Below, piece by piece: positions 17,184 to 22,373 of a stretch of 27,511 nucleotides of DNA. Origin of the DNA: CAYLHS01 sp964383535 (GTDB lineage Bacteria > Actinomycetota > Acidimicrobiia > Spongiisociales > UBA4744); NCBI GenBank assembly GCA_964383535.1, contig CAYLHS010000024.1, forward strand, positions 1 through 27,511. Reading direction: 5' to 3'. Under the pieces are notes generated by a model. That model was not told the origin of the DNA, ran no database searches, and worked only from the letters and a program-made list of their open reading frames with translations. How positions within the stretch are numbered: the stretch's first letter is position 1; the number at the start of each line of letters is the position of its first letter. The position numbers and the translations under genes are program-made.

Positions 17184-17189
17184 AGCGTA
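17184..17189 (-). promoter_or_regulatory. -10 box (TACGCT) of a probable leaderless adnA start
   Basis: In the 28-bp gap between the DUF488 stop and adnA, TACGCT on the minus strand is followed by six bases and the GTG at 17177. adnAB may therefore be transcribed separately from DUF488. Confidence 0.5.
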
Positions 17190-17205
17190 GAGGCGAGCTG
17201 TGACA

Positions 17206-17643
17206 TCACCAGTCGAAGGAGGGCTGGTGGAGCTGCGTCGACCCGTCCGGCAGAATGTGCGTGATTCGCGCTCCCATGTCTTCGAGGGCAGGTGCGAGCA
17301 CCGTGGACCGGTGGCACCGAGAAGGCTCGCCCTCCGCGCAGAGCAACACCACGGGTGCGCTGCGAGCGAGTGACAGGACGTGATGGAGCGATGCGAGGAA
17401 CGATGCCGGGTCGGGTGTGTCTCCGAGGCCGCCGAGCGTGTCTCCCATCCATCGGTAGCCGAATCCCATCGTCGTTGCGAGCTCCGCGAGCGAGTCCTTG
17501 TTGAATTCCGGCGCGTGACGCGAGTACGGGCGCGATCGAACGTCGATCACCGTCGCGATGCCGAAACGGCCGAGCACATCGGCGATCTTGCGGAAGTCTT
17601 GTGCCCCGTGGCCTATCGTGAAGACGGGAAATCTGTCGGACAT
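17206..17643 (-). CDS. DUF488 family protein
   Basis: A 145-residue protein. Family landmarks: FTIGHGA at residues 8-14, DVRSRPYSRHAPEFN at about 35-50, GDTLGG near 68-73, and VLLCAEGEPSRCHR (Cys and CHR near residues 103-113). DUF488 proteins have no settled function; the conserved Cys, Arg and His residues suggest an enzymatic or nucleic-acid role. The ATG at 17643 starts exactly at the family N terminus; an in-frame extension of 42 codons would run through the divergent gdhA start and is rejected. It lies 28 bp upstream of adnA on the same strand and 35 bp from gdhA on the other. Confidence 0.82.
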   Translation of the reverse strand: MSDRFPVFTIGHGAQDFRKIADVLGRFGIATVIDVRSRPYSRHAPEFNKDSLAELATTMGFGYRWMGDTLGGLGDTPDPASFLASLHHVLSLARSAPVVLLCAEGEPSRCHRSTVLAPALEDMGARITHILPDGSTQLHQPSFDW

Positions 17644-17678
17644 GTGCTCCGTGTAGATTGTGGTTGAGTAGGAGGCGT

Positions 17679-18962
17679 ATGGAAAGCATTGCAGGGGGCG
17701 TAGAGGCCCGCGAGTGGCAATCCAAGATGTACCAGGAGGCGGTTGCCCAGTTCGACCGGGTTGCGGCACTCATGGACCTCGACCACAACATCTGGGACCG
17801 TCTCCGATATCCGCAACGATCGCTCGTCGTGACGTTCCCGTACCGCAAGGACAAGTACTCGGACGTGGCGACCCTGTTCGGATACCGAGTGCAGCACGTG
17901 TTGACCATGGGTCCGACAAAGGGGGGTATTCGGTATGCCCCCGATGTGAACCTCGGGGAAGTCGCGGCGCTTGCGATGCTCATGACCTGGAAGACGTCGA
18001 TCGTCGGTCTGCCGTTTGGCGGCGCAAAAGGCGGCGTACGGGTGAACCCGATGGAGCTGAGCCTTCCGGAACTCCAGCGGGTGACGAGGAGATTCACCGC
18101 AGAGATCATCAACTTCATTGGTCCGAACAAGGACATTCCTGCTCCCGACATGGGTACCAACGAACAGACCATGGCGTGGATCATGGATACGTACAGTCAG
18201 CAGGTGGGGCACTCGGAGCCGGCCGTCGTCACCGGGAAGCCGCCGGCCCTGGGCGGGTCGGTTGCACGACGCGAGGCAACGGGCAGAGGCCTGGTGAGCC
18301 TCCTGCCAAGCGCCGCATCTCACGTAGGACTCAACCTCGCCGGAGCGAGGGTCATCGTCCAAGGATTCGGAAACGTGGGCAGGTATGCGGCGATCGCTGC
18401 GGCAGAACTCGGCTGCTCCGTTGTCGCCGTGTCGGACGTCCATGGGGCCATCTACGACCCGAACGGACTCGAACTGGGCAAGGTCGTTGCGTGGATCGAT
18501 GAGCACGGCTTCCTCGACGAGTACCCGGATGCCCAGCACCTCGGCAATTCGGACATGCTGGAACTTCCCTGCGAGATCCTCATCCCGGCAGCGATCGCGG
18601 GGGTCATCGACGGAGCCAACGCCGACAGAGTCCAGGCCCGCATCGTTGCCGAGGGCGCGAACGGGCCGACCACGATGGAGGCCGACGCGATCCTGGCGGA
18701 CAAGGGGGTGTTCATGATCCCGGATATCCTCGCCAACTCGGGTGGCGTGACCGTCTCCTACTTCGAATGGGTACAGGACCTCCAGAACTACTTCTGGTCC
18801 GAAAACGAGACGGTGGCTCGTCTGCGCGAGATCATGAACAAGGCGTTCGACGAGGTGCTCTCCATCAGTATCAGAGAGAAGGTCGACATGCGTACTGCGG
18901 CCCTTGTCAAGGGCGTGCGCCGAGTCGCGGATGCGAAGCTCGTGCGGGGGGTCTACCCGTAG
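17679..18962 (+). CDS. gdhA: Glutamate dehydrogenase
   Basis: A 427-residue enzyme interconverting glutamate with 2-oxoglutarate and ammonia using NAD(P). Substrate-binding and catalytic residues are in place: Lys81 in MGPTKGGIRY, Lys105, Lys117 in LPFGGAKGGV, and Asp157 in PAPDMGT. The Rossmann domain carries GFGNVG at 229-234, and the C terminus has NSGGVTVSYFEWVQ. Length and motifs match the hexameric 420-residue class. The ATG at 17679 follows a perfect AGGAGG; a GTG seven codons earlier is less likely. Its start is 35 bp from the divergent DUF488 start, and its stop is 3 bp from the convergent nuclease stop. Cofactor preference cannot be decided by eye. Confidence 0.95.
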   Translation: MESIAGGVEAREWQSKMYQEAVAQFDRVAALMDLDHNIWDRLRYPQRSLVVTFPYRKDKYSDVATLFGYRVQHVLTMGPTKGGIRYAPDVNLGEVAALAMLMTWKTSIVGLPFGGAKGGVRVNPMELSLPELQRVTRRFTAEIINFIGPNKDIPAPDMGTNEQTMAWIMDTYSQQVGHSEPAVVTGKPPALGGSVARREATGRGLVSLLPSAASHVGLNLAGARVIVQGFGNVGRYAAIAAAELGCSVVAVSDVHGAIYDPNGLELGKVVAWIDEHGFLDEYPDAQHLGNSDMLELPCEILIPAAIAGVIDGANADRVQARIVAEGANGPTTMEADAILADKGVFMIPDILANSGGVTVSYFEWVQDLQNYFWSENETVARLREIMNKAFDEVLSISIREKVDMRTAALVKGVRRVADAKLVRGVYP

Positions 18963-18965
18963 GAA

Positions 18966-19724
18966 TCAGTCGTTCCACGCAGGACACACACCCTTGAACG
19001 AGCACCAATCGCACAGGGCGCCCGGCTTGGTGGGGAAGTGGTTCGAGTCGATCGCCTCGTTGATGCGGTTCCACAGGGCGCGCAGCGTACGTTCGGTGGC
19101 GTCGAGGGTCGCGTCGTCGATCGGGAGCCTGTACAGCACGGGGCCGTTCAGATAGAGGAGGCGAACTTCCGACGCTGTTCGTCCCATCCGGGAGCGGATG
19201 AGCAGTGCGTAGATCTTGAGCGCGAAGAACGCAGACATCGCGTAGCGCTCGGGTGGTGCCTTGCCGGTCTTGTAGTCGAGGATCACCAGCTTCCCGTCGT
19301 CCGTCTCGTCGATGCGGTCGAGAATCCCCCGGATCGTCATTCCGTCCAACTCCTCGAGCATGTCGAGTTCCCGGTGGAGAGGAGCGATTTCCGTTGGATC
19401 CTCGAGCGCGAAGTAGTTGGCGAGGAGTGAGAGGCTCTCGAGCCCCCACTGCCGCTCGGTCTCGTTGTCGTCGAACAAGAGCGAGTATTCGTCGGTTCCC
19501 CGCAACTCCGTCCACGCGTCTCGGAAGAGCTGGTAGAGGCGTTCGGCGGTGCGTTCGGGGGCGGGAAGGTCATAGAGGCGCTCGAGCGCCAGATGCGCCG
19601 TGGTCCCTCGCGCCTGGTAGGTCGTCGTTGGTTCCGGAAGTCTGTCGATCGCCCTGAACTTGAAGAGCTGGGGGCAGGTTCTGAAGTCGCCGGCCCGGCT
19701 CGGAGAGAGGGTTTCGAGGCTCAT
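18966..19724 (-). CDS. Stand-alone RecB-family Fe-S nuclease (PD-(D/E)XK)
   Basis: 252 residues consisting of a single RecB/Cas4-like nuclease domain: Cys17 (FRTCPQLF), His44 (TTAHLALE), Asp136 (ILDRID), Asp150 and Lys152 (ILDYKTG), and a C-terminal CX2CX5C (Cys238, 241, 247), so a 4Fe-4S cluster is expected. It looks like the nuclease modules of the two Adn proteins without a motor, as in the mycobacterial RecB-like protein Rv2119. It probably acts as a single-strand-preferring nuclease in repair; no cas genes are near. The ATG at 19724 follows a TAACGT box by seven bases. The upstream region carries the first pair of CGCGAAA sites described for the RNA cluster. Confidence 0.88.
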   Translation of the reverse strand: MSLETLSPSRAGDFRTCPQLFKFRAIDRLPEPTTTYQARGTTAHLALERLYDLPAPERTAERLYQLFRDAWTELRGTDEYSLLFDDNETERQWGLESLSLLANYFALEDPTEIAPLHRELDMLEELDGMTIRGILDRIDETDDGKLVILDYKTGKAPPERYAMSAFFALKIYALLIRSRMGRTASEVRLLYLNGPVLYRLPIDDATLDATERTLRALWNRINEAIDSNHFPTKPGALCDWCSFKGVCPAWND

Positions 19725-19731
19725 GGTGCGG

Positions 19732-19737
19732 ACGTTA
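19732..19737 (-). promoter_or_regulatory. -10 box (TAACGT) of a probable leaderless nuclease start
   Basis: On the minus strand TAACGT precedes the ATG at 19724 by seven bases. With a 17-bp spacer the -35 position (19755-19760) overlaps the first CGCGAAA half-site, so a protein bound there could block or help this promoter. Confidence 0.5.
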
Positions 19738-19756
19738 GCGAGTCCCTGTGACAGAT

Positions 19757-19831
19757 CGCGAAAACCCGAGGCTCGGTCGCGAAAACCAGGAAGCGAGCCG
19801 GTTTGCGTCTCGGGAGTCGAGTCCGTACATT
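19757..19831 (+). promoter_or_regulatory. Promoter of RNA unit 1: paired CGCGAAA sites, -35 and -10
   Basis: Half-sites TCGCGAAAACC start at 19756 and 19777 (CGCGAAA at 19757 and 19778, 21 bp apart). A -35 box TTGCGT lies at 19803-19808, 25 bp after the start of the second site. A 17-bp spacer leads to TACATT at 19826-19831. All three distances are the same in units 2 and 3, although most other bases differ. Confidence 0.65.
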
Positions 19832-19837
19832 CGTGAT

Positions 19838-20212
19838 TCCTGCGTTGGAGACGTTCGATGTAGGCGCTCGGCGGTCGGGTAACCGGTTGGCGAGCGACGG
19901 CTCACCGTCCATGCTCCATGGGAGCCGCCCTCCGTGAGGAGGCGTATCGTGGGACCTCCGGGTCGCATGATCGGGCTGGTGAGCACTTCCGGAAACGGAA
20001 GGTGCTTTGCTCGGATCTCGAGTCCGAGTGGGGCAAGGGCTCCGGTTCGCCGGAGTTCGCACTCGGCGGGTTTCCGTCGAGCCGCAGAGCTGCGGAATCC
20101 GAGGCCGGTTTCCGGTTTCGGACCGGACGGTCGGTGTTTCGACACCGACTCGACCGGAATTGAAGAGCCCCGAGAGGGTGGATGTTTCGACGGAAGCTCC
20201 CTCGGGGTTTTT
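19838..20212 (+). ncRNA. Candidate structured RNA, unit 1 (about 375 nt)
   Basis: From the predicted start to the terminator the + strand folds into a chain of hairpins: 19865-19896 (loop GTAA), 19896-19909, 19914-19924, 19926-19944 (GTGA), 19953-19964, 19983-20005 (GAAA), 20007-20036, 20040-20055 (TTCG), 20062-20081 (8 bp, one wobble), 20082-20095, 20105-20126 and 20130-20149 (8 bp, TTCG). GNRA and UUCG loops appear in this orientation and would not be such loops on the other strand, which argues for a + strand transcript. I recognise no known family; hallmarks of RNase P RNA, tmRNA, SRP RNA and common riboswitches were looked for and not found. No plausible ribosome site plus reading frame is present. 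Confidence 0.6.
20168..20212 (+). terminator. Intrinsic terminator of RNA unit 1
   Basis: Stem CCCCGA(GA)GGG against CCCTCGGGG, nine pairs with a two-base bulge, followed by TTTTT. Confidence 0.75.
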
Positions 20213-20237
20213 CTCGTTCGGGATAGGGTGTGGAACT

Positions 20238-20312
20238 CGCGAAATCTGTGTGATCGACCGCGAAATCTGTGTGTGCTACGGAGTTGCGGAGGTTCGCGGG
20301 GTGGGGTAGAAA
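20238..20312 (+). promoter_or_regulatory. Promoter of RNA unit 2: paired CGCGAAA sites, -35 and -10
   Basis: CGCGAAATCTGTGTG at 20238-20252 and again at 20259-20273, 21 bp apart. -35 box TTGCGG at 20284-20289, 17-bp spacer, -10 box TAGAAA at 20307-20312. The distance from the second site to the -35 is 25 bp, as in unit 1. Confidence 0.65.
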
Positions 20313-20316
20313 GGGG

Positions 20317-20474
20317 GTGCGCTTCGAAGGCAACTTCGGAACGTACCTGAGACGGTCGAGAGACCATCCTGGGTTCCCCACCGGGGAGACCGGCCCTTTC
20401 GGGGGTCCCGGAGTTCTCGTGGGGTAGGAACCCCGAGAGGGCAGAAGTTTCGACGGAAGCTCCCTCGGGGTTTT
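20317..20474 (+). ncRNA. Candidate small RNA, unit 2 (about 155 nt)
   Basis: Three hairpins and a terminator. H1 20317-20346: thirteen pairs with one mismatch, closed by GCAA. H2 20354-20365: GGTC-GAGA-GACC. H3 20371-20433: outer stem GGGTTCC/GGAACCC, then CCAC/GTGG, then an inner bulged stem with loop TTTC. The last three bases of H3 are also the first of the terminator stem (20431-20474), so the two helices compete. H1 begins about ten bases after the -10 box, in good agreement with a transcription start there. No ribosome site or conserved frame is seen. Confidence 0.65.
20431..20474 (+). terminator. Intrinsic terminator of RNA unit 2
   Basis: Same nine-pair stem as unit 1, followed by TTTTCC. 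Confidence 0.75.
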
Positions 20475-20500
20475 CCTCGTTCGGGATAGGGTGTGGAACT

Positions 20501-20575
20501 CGCGAAATCTGTGTGATCGACCGCGAAATCTGTGTGTGCTACGGAGTTGCGGAGGTTCGCGGGGTGGGGTAGAAA
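20501..20575 (+). promoter_or_regulatory. Promoter of RNA unit 3: paired CGCGAAA sites, -35 and -10
   Basis: Tandem copy of the unit 2 promoter: half-sites at 20501 and 20522, TTGCGG at 20547-20552, TAGAAA at 20570-20575. Confidence 0.65.
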
Positions 20576-20579
20576 GGGG

Positions 20580-20737
20580 GTGCGCTTCGAAGGCAACTTC
20601 GGAACGTACCTGAGACGGTCGAGAGACCATCCTGGGTTCCCCACCGGGGAGACCGGCCCTTTCGGGGGTCCCGGAGTTCTCGTGGGGTAGGAACCCCGAG
20701 AGGGCAGAAGTTTCGACGGAAGCTCCCTCGGGGTTTT
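20580..20737 (+). ncRNA. Candidate small RNA, unit 3 (copy of unit 2)
   Basis: Identical to unit 2 across all three hairpins as far as I can compare by eye: H1 20580-20609, H2 20617-20628, H3 20634-20696, terminator 20694-20737. Two intact, separately promoted and terminated copies suggest that dosage matters or that the copies arose recently. Confidence 0.65.
20694..20737 (+). terminator. Intrinsic terminator of RNA unit 3
   Basis: Same stem, followed by TTTTCC. The tandem identity ends seven bases further on. Confidence 0.75.
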
Positions 20738-20744
20738 CCTCGTT

Positions 20745-20924
20745 GTTCACCTGTAACGCTTTGCCGTGAGAGGGGACTTGTCTTGCAGGTCGACGCAGGA
20801 AATCCAGCCCACCTGGTTCGACCAAGGCCCTTGCCGCGATGAGGCTCCGGGAAACCGGGGCTTCTTCGCGTCTAGTTCTGGATATGAGCCGGAGGGGGCG
20901 GTATCGTAAAGGTGAGGAGCGGGC
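20745..20924 (+). other. Leader region with two more hairpins before a small gene
   Basis: Hairpin 20788-20823 pairs GGTCGA/TCGACC and CAGG/CCTG around a 12-base loop. Hairpin 20844-20861 is GCTCCGG-GAAA-CCGGGGC, again a GNRA loop on the + strand, followed by TTCTTC. There is no CGCGAAA pair here. It could be the 5' leader of the gene at 20925 or the remnant of a fourth RNA. TATCGT at 20902-20907 is a possible -10 box, but lies very close to the ATG. Confidence 0.4.
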
Positions 20925-21206
20925 ATGTACGAGGCCATCGAGTACATCGAGGAGGAGTTGGACGGGATCCCGACCGGCACGTCGGTCGAGACCCTGCTCG
21001 GTGTGTTCGAGAGTGAACGGGAGGCCGTCGCGAGTGCGAGGTCGGCAAGGGCGGCGTACGGCGATCGCCACGAGTATGCATGGTGGACCGTGCGAGAGCA
21101 GGGCGGACGAATCGCACTGTGGATAGGTGACTCCAGAAGCGGTCGGGAATTCCTCGTCGACCTCACGAAAGAAGAGATCGTCGATCTGCACGGTCGGCGG
21201 CGGTAG
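20925..21206 (+). CDS. Small protein of unknown function
   Basis: 93 residues, ATG preceded by GGTGAGGAG at a good distance. The N-terminal half is acidic and helical (YIEEELDGIP, then VFESEREAVASARSARAAYG); the C-terminal half looks like alternating strands (YAWWTVREQGGRIALWIGD, then EFLVDLTKEEIVDLHG). No signal peptide or membrane span. I do not recognise a family. The good ribosome site and third-position G/C bias suggest a real gene. The next gene starts ten bases after its stop. Confidence 0.6.
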   Translation: MYEAIEYIEEELDGIPTGTSVETLLGVFESEREAVASARSARAAYGDRHEYAWWTVREQGGRIALWIGDSRSGREFLVDLTKEEIVDLHGRRR

Positions 21207-21209
21207 CGT
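21204..21209 (+). promoter_or_regulatory. -10-like box (TAGCGT) overlapping a stop codon
   Basis: The TAG stop of the preceding gene is the first half of TAGCGT, which is followed by six bases and the ATG at 21216. There is no Shine-Dalgarno sequence, so a leaderless start is possible in addition to read-through. Confidence 0.35.
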
Positions 21210-21215
21210 CCTCGA

Positions 21216-21578
21216 ATGCTCGGAACGTTTCACTCCATATGGGGATGGGTATCGATCGGCGCCGATACGGTCGCCGGCCTATACGGAATCGGGTCGGCGA
21301 TTCGCACACACCTGCCGGGCAGGACGTTCAGGGCCGCTGTGAGCGCAGCCATCGTCGCTTCGCTCGTTCAGGTCACTGTCGGAGTCGTTCTGTACGGCCT
21401 CGGTGAACGACCAGGCAGGATGCACGTGTTCTACGGCGTGTTGACGGCTGTCTCGCTCGCGGTCGTCTACGTGTACAGGGGCGAGATGCGTGAGGGGCGC
21501 TCGGCACTGCGCTGGGGACTGTTCTGCTTGTTCCTCGCCGGGCTGGGTCTGAGAGCGGTCATGACCTATGCAGGTTGA
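21216..21578 (+). CDS. Small integral membrane protein of unknown function
   Basis: 120 residues with about four hydrophobic segments (roughly 5-26, 40-62, 71-88, 99-117) joined by short basic loops (RTHLPGR, YRGEMREGRSALRW), consistent with a polytopic inner-membrane protein. Conserved-looking His6 at the first helix and HVFYG in the third might bind a ligand or haem, but I cannot assign a family. It sits ten bases after the small protein gene and 12 bases before the enoyl reductase gene, so the three may be one operon. Confidence 0.65.
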   Translation: MLGTFHSIWGWVSIGADTVAGLYGIGSAIRTHLPGRTFRAAVSAAIVASLVQVTVGVVLYGLGERPGRMHVFYGVLTAVSLAVVYVYRGEMREGRSALRWGLFCLFLAGLGLRAVMTYAG

Positions 21579-21590
21579 GAGGAGCACGTG

Positions 21591-22373
21591 ATGTTGCTGG
21601 CCGAGAAGCGATTGCTGATCACCGGGGTTCTGACCGATGACTCGATTGCGTGGCATGTCGCCCGAATCGCGCAGGAGCAAGGAGCCGAGCTGATTCTCAC
21701 CGGGTTCGGCCGAGGCGTCCGAATCACCGAACGCTCTGCGAAACGTCTCCCGGAACCCCCGGACGTGCTTGAGATGGACATCACCGATCCTCAGCAGGTG
21801 CAGGCCGTCGTGGACGACCTGACGGAGCGCTGGGGGACCGTCGACGGCGCTCTTCACGCGATTGCCTACGCGCCGGAGGACGCGCTCGGTGGTGCGTTCC
21901 TCTCGACACCACCGGAGAGCGCGCAGACCGCGTTCATGACTTCAGCGTTCTCGTTCAAGACGCTGGCGGTCGCGCTCGCACCACTCATGCCTGACGGAGG
22001 GTCGCTGGTCACGCTCGACTTCGACAATCGACAGGCATGGCCGGCGTACGACTGGATGGGTGTGGCGAAGGCGGCGCTTGAGTCGGTCACCAGATACCTC
22101 GCGCGTGATCTCGGGCCACGAGCGATCAGGGTGAACGCTGTCGCCGCCGGCCCACTCCAAACGGTCGCCGCCAAGTCGATTCCCGGGTTCGGTCGCTTCG
22201 AGGACGCGTGGTCGGAACGATCGCCACTCTCGTGGGACGCCACCGACCCTGTGCCCGTCGCCAAGATGGTGTGTCTTCTGCTCTCGGATTGGACACCCAT
22301 GACGACGGGCGAGATGGTTCACGTCGATGGAGGGTTTCATTCGATCGCCGTGGCGGTACCCCCCGAGGATTGA
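21591..22373 (+). CDS. fabI: Enoyl-[acyl-carrier-protein] reductase, InhA-like
   Basis: A 260-residue short-chain dehydrogenase fold enzyme that reduces trans-2-enoyl-ACP with NADH in the last step of fatty-acid elongation. The N terminus (LLITGVLTDDSIAWHVARI) and the ELILTGFGR segment closely follow InhA. Active-site Tyr153 and Lys160 are in the YX6K pattern of FabI/InhA, and the family-typical SFKTLA and AAGPLQT segments follow. It is slightly shorter than InhA (269). The ATG at 21591 is eight bases behind GAGAGGAG; the GTG one codon earlier is equally open. The last 37 bp overlap the end of the convergent histidine kinase gene. Confidence 0.92.
   Translation: MLLAEKRLLITGVLTDDSIAWHVARIAQEQGAELILTGFGRGVRITERSAKRLPEPPDVLEMDITDPQQVQAVVDDLTERWGTVDGALHAIAYAPEDALGGAFLSTPPESAQTAFMTSAFSFKTLAVALAPLMPDGGSLVTLDFDNRQAWPAYDWMGVAKAALESVTRYLARDLGPRAIRVNAVAAGPLQTVAAKSIPGFGRFEDAWSERSPLSWDATDPVPVAKMVCLLLSDWTPMTTGEMVHVDGGFHSIAVAVPPED

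Larger units (their letters stand above)
20168..20744 (+). repeat. 263-bp tandem repeat, two full copies and a 51-bp third
   Basis: Copies begin at 20168, 20431 and 20694. The first two differ at only about four positions, all within the first 45 bp; the partial third follows copy two exactly to 20744. Each full copy runs from one terminator hairpin through promoter and RNA to the base before the next terminator. The period is not a multiple of three, and the repeat is therefore not coding. Near-identity implies recent duplication or gene conversion. Confidence 0.95.

Noticed and set aside
17174..18184. Minus-strand frame of 336 codons
   Set aside because: Antisense to gdhA and out of frame with DUF488; no recognisable motif.
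19838..20212. RNase P RNA, tmRNA or SRP RNA
   Set aside because: The size would fit the first two, but the conserved core strings (GAGGAAAGTCC; the tmRNA acceptor and T arm; the SRP Alu/S tip) are not present on either strand.
20168..20744. CRISPR array or iteron-type origin
   Set aside because: The repeat unit is 263 bp with no spacer pattern. The CGCGAAA sites occur only in pairs tied to promoter boxes, with no DnaA-type or AT-rich region.
20780..20830. Possible tRNA because of a GGTTCGA string
   Set aside because: The flanking bases do not form a T arm, and no acceptor stem or anticodon arm can be built; the string belongs to a simple hairpin.
20822..20838. Palindrome around AAGGCCCTT as an operator
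   Set aside because: Short and embedded in an already hairpin-rich leader; no second copy or promoter context supports it.
19902..21233. Minus-strand open frame of 443 codons across the repeat region
   Set aside because: The 263-bp repeat changes frame between copies, so the same DNA is read as different peptides; composition is low-complexity, rich in Arg, Pro and Ser; and it runs antisense to the 93-residue gene that has a good ribosome site.
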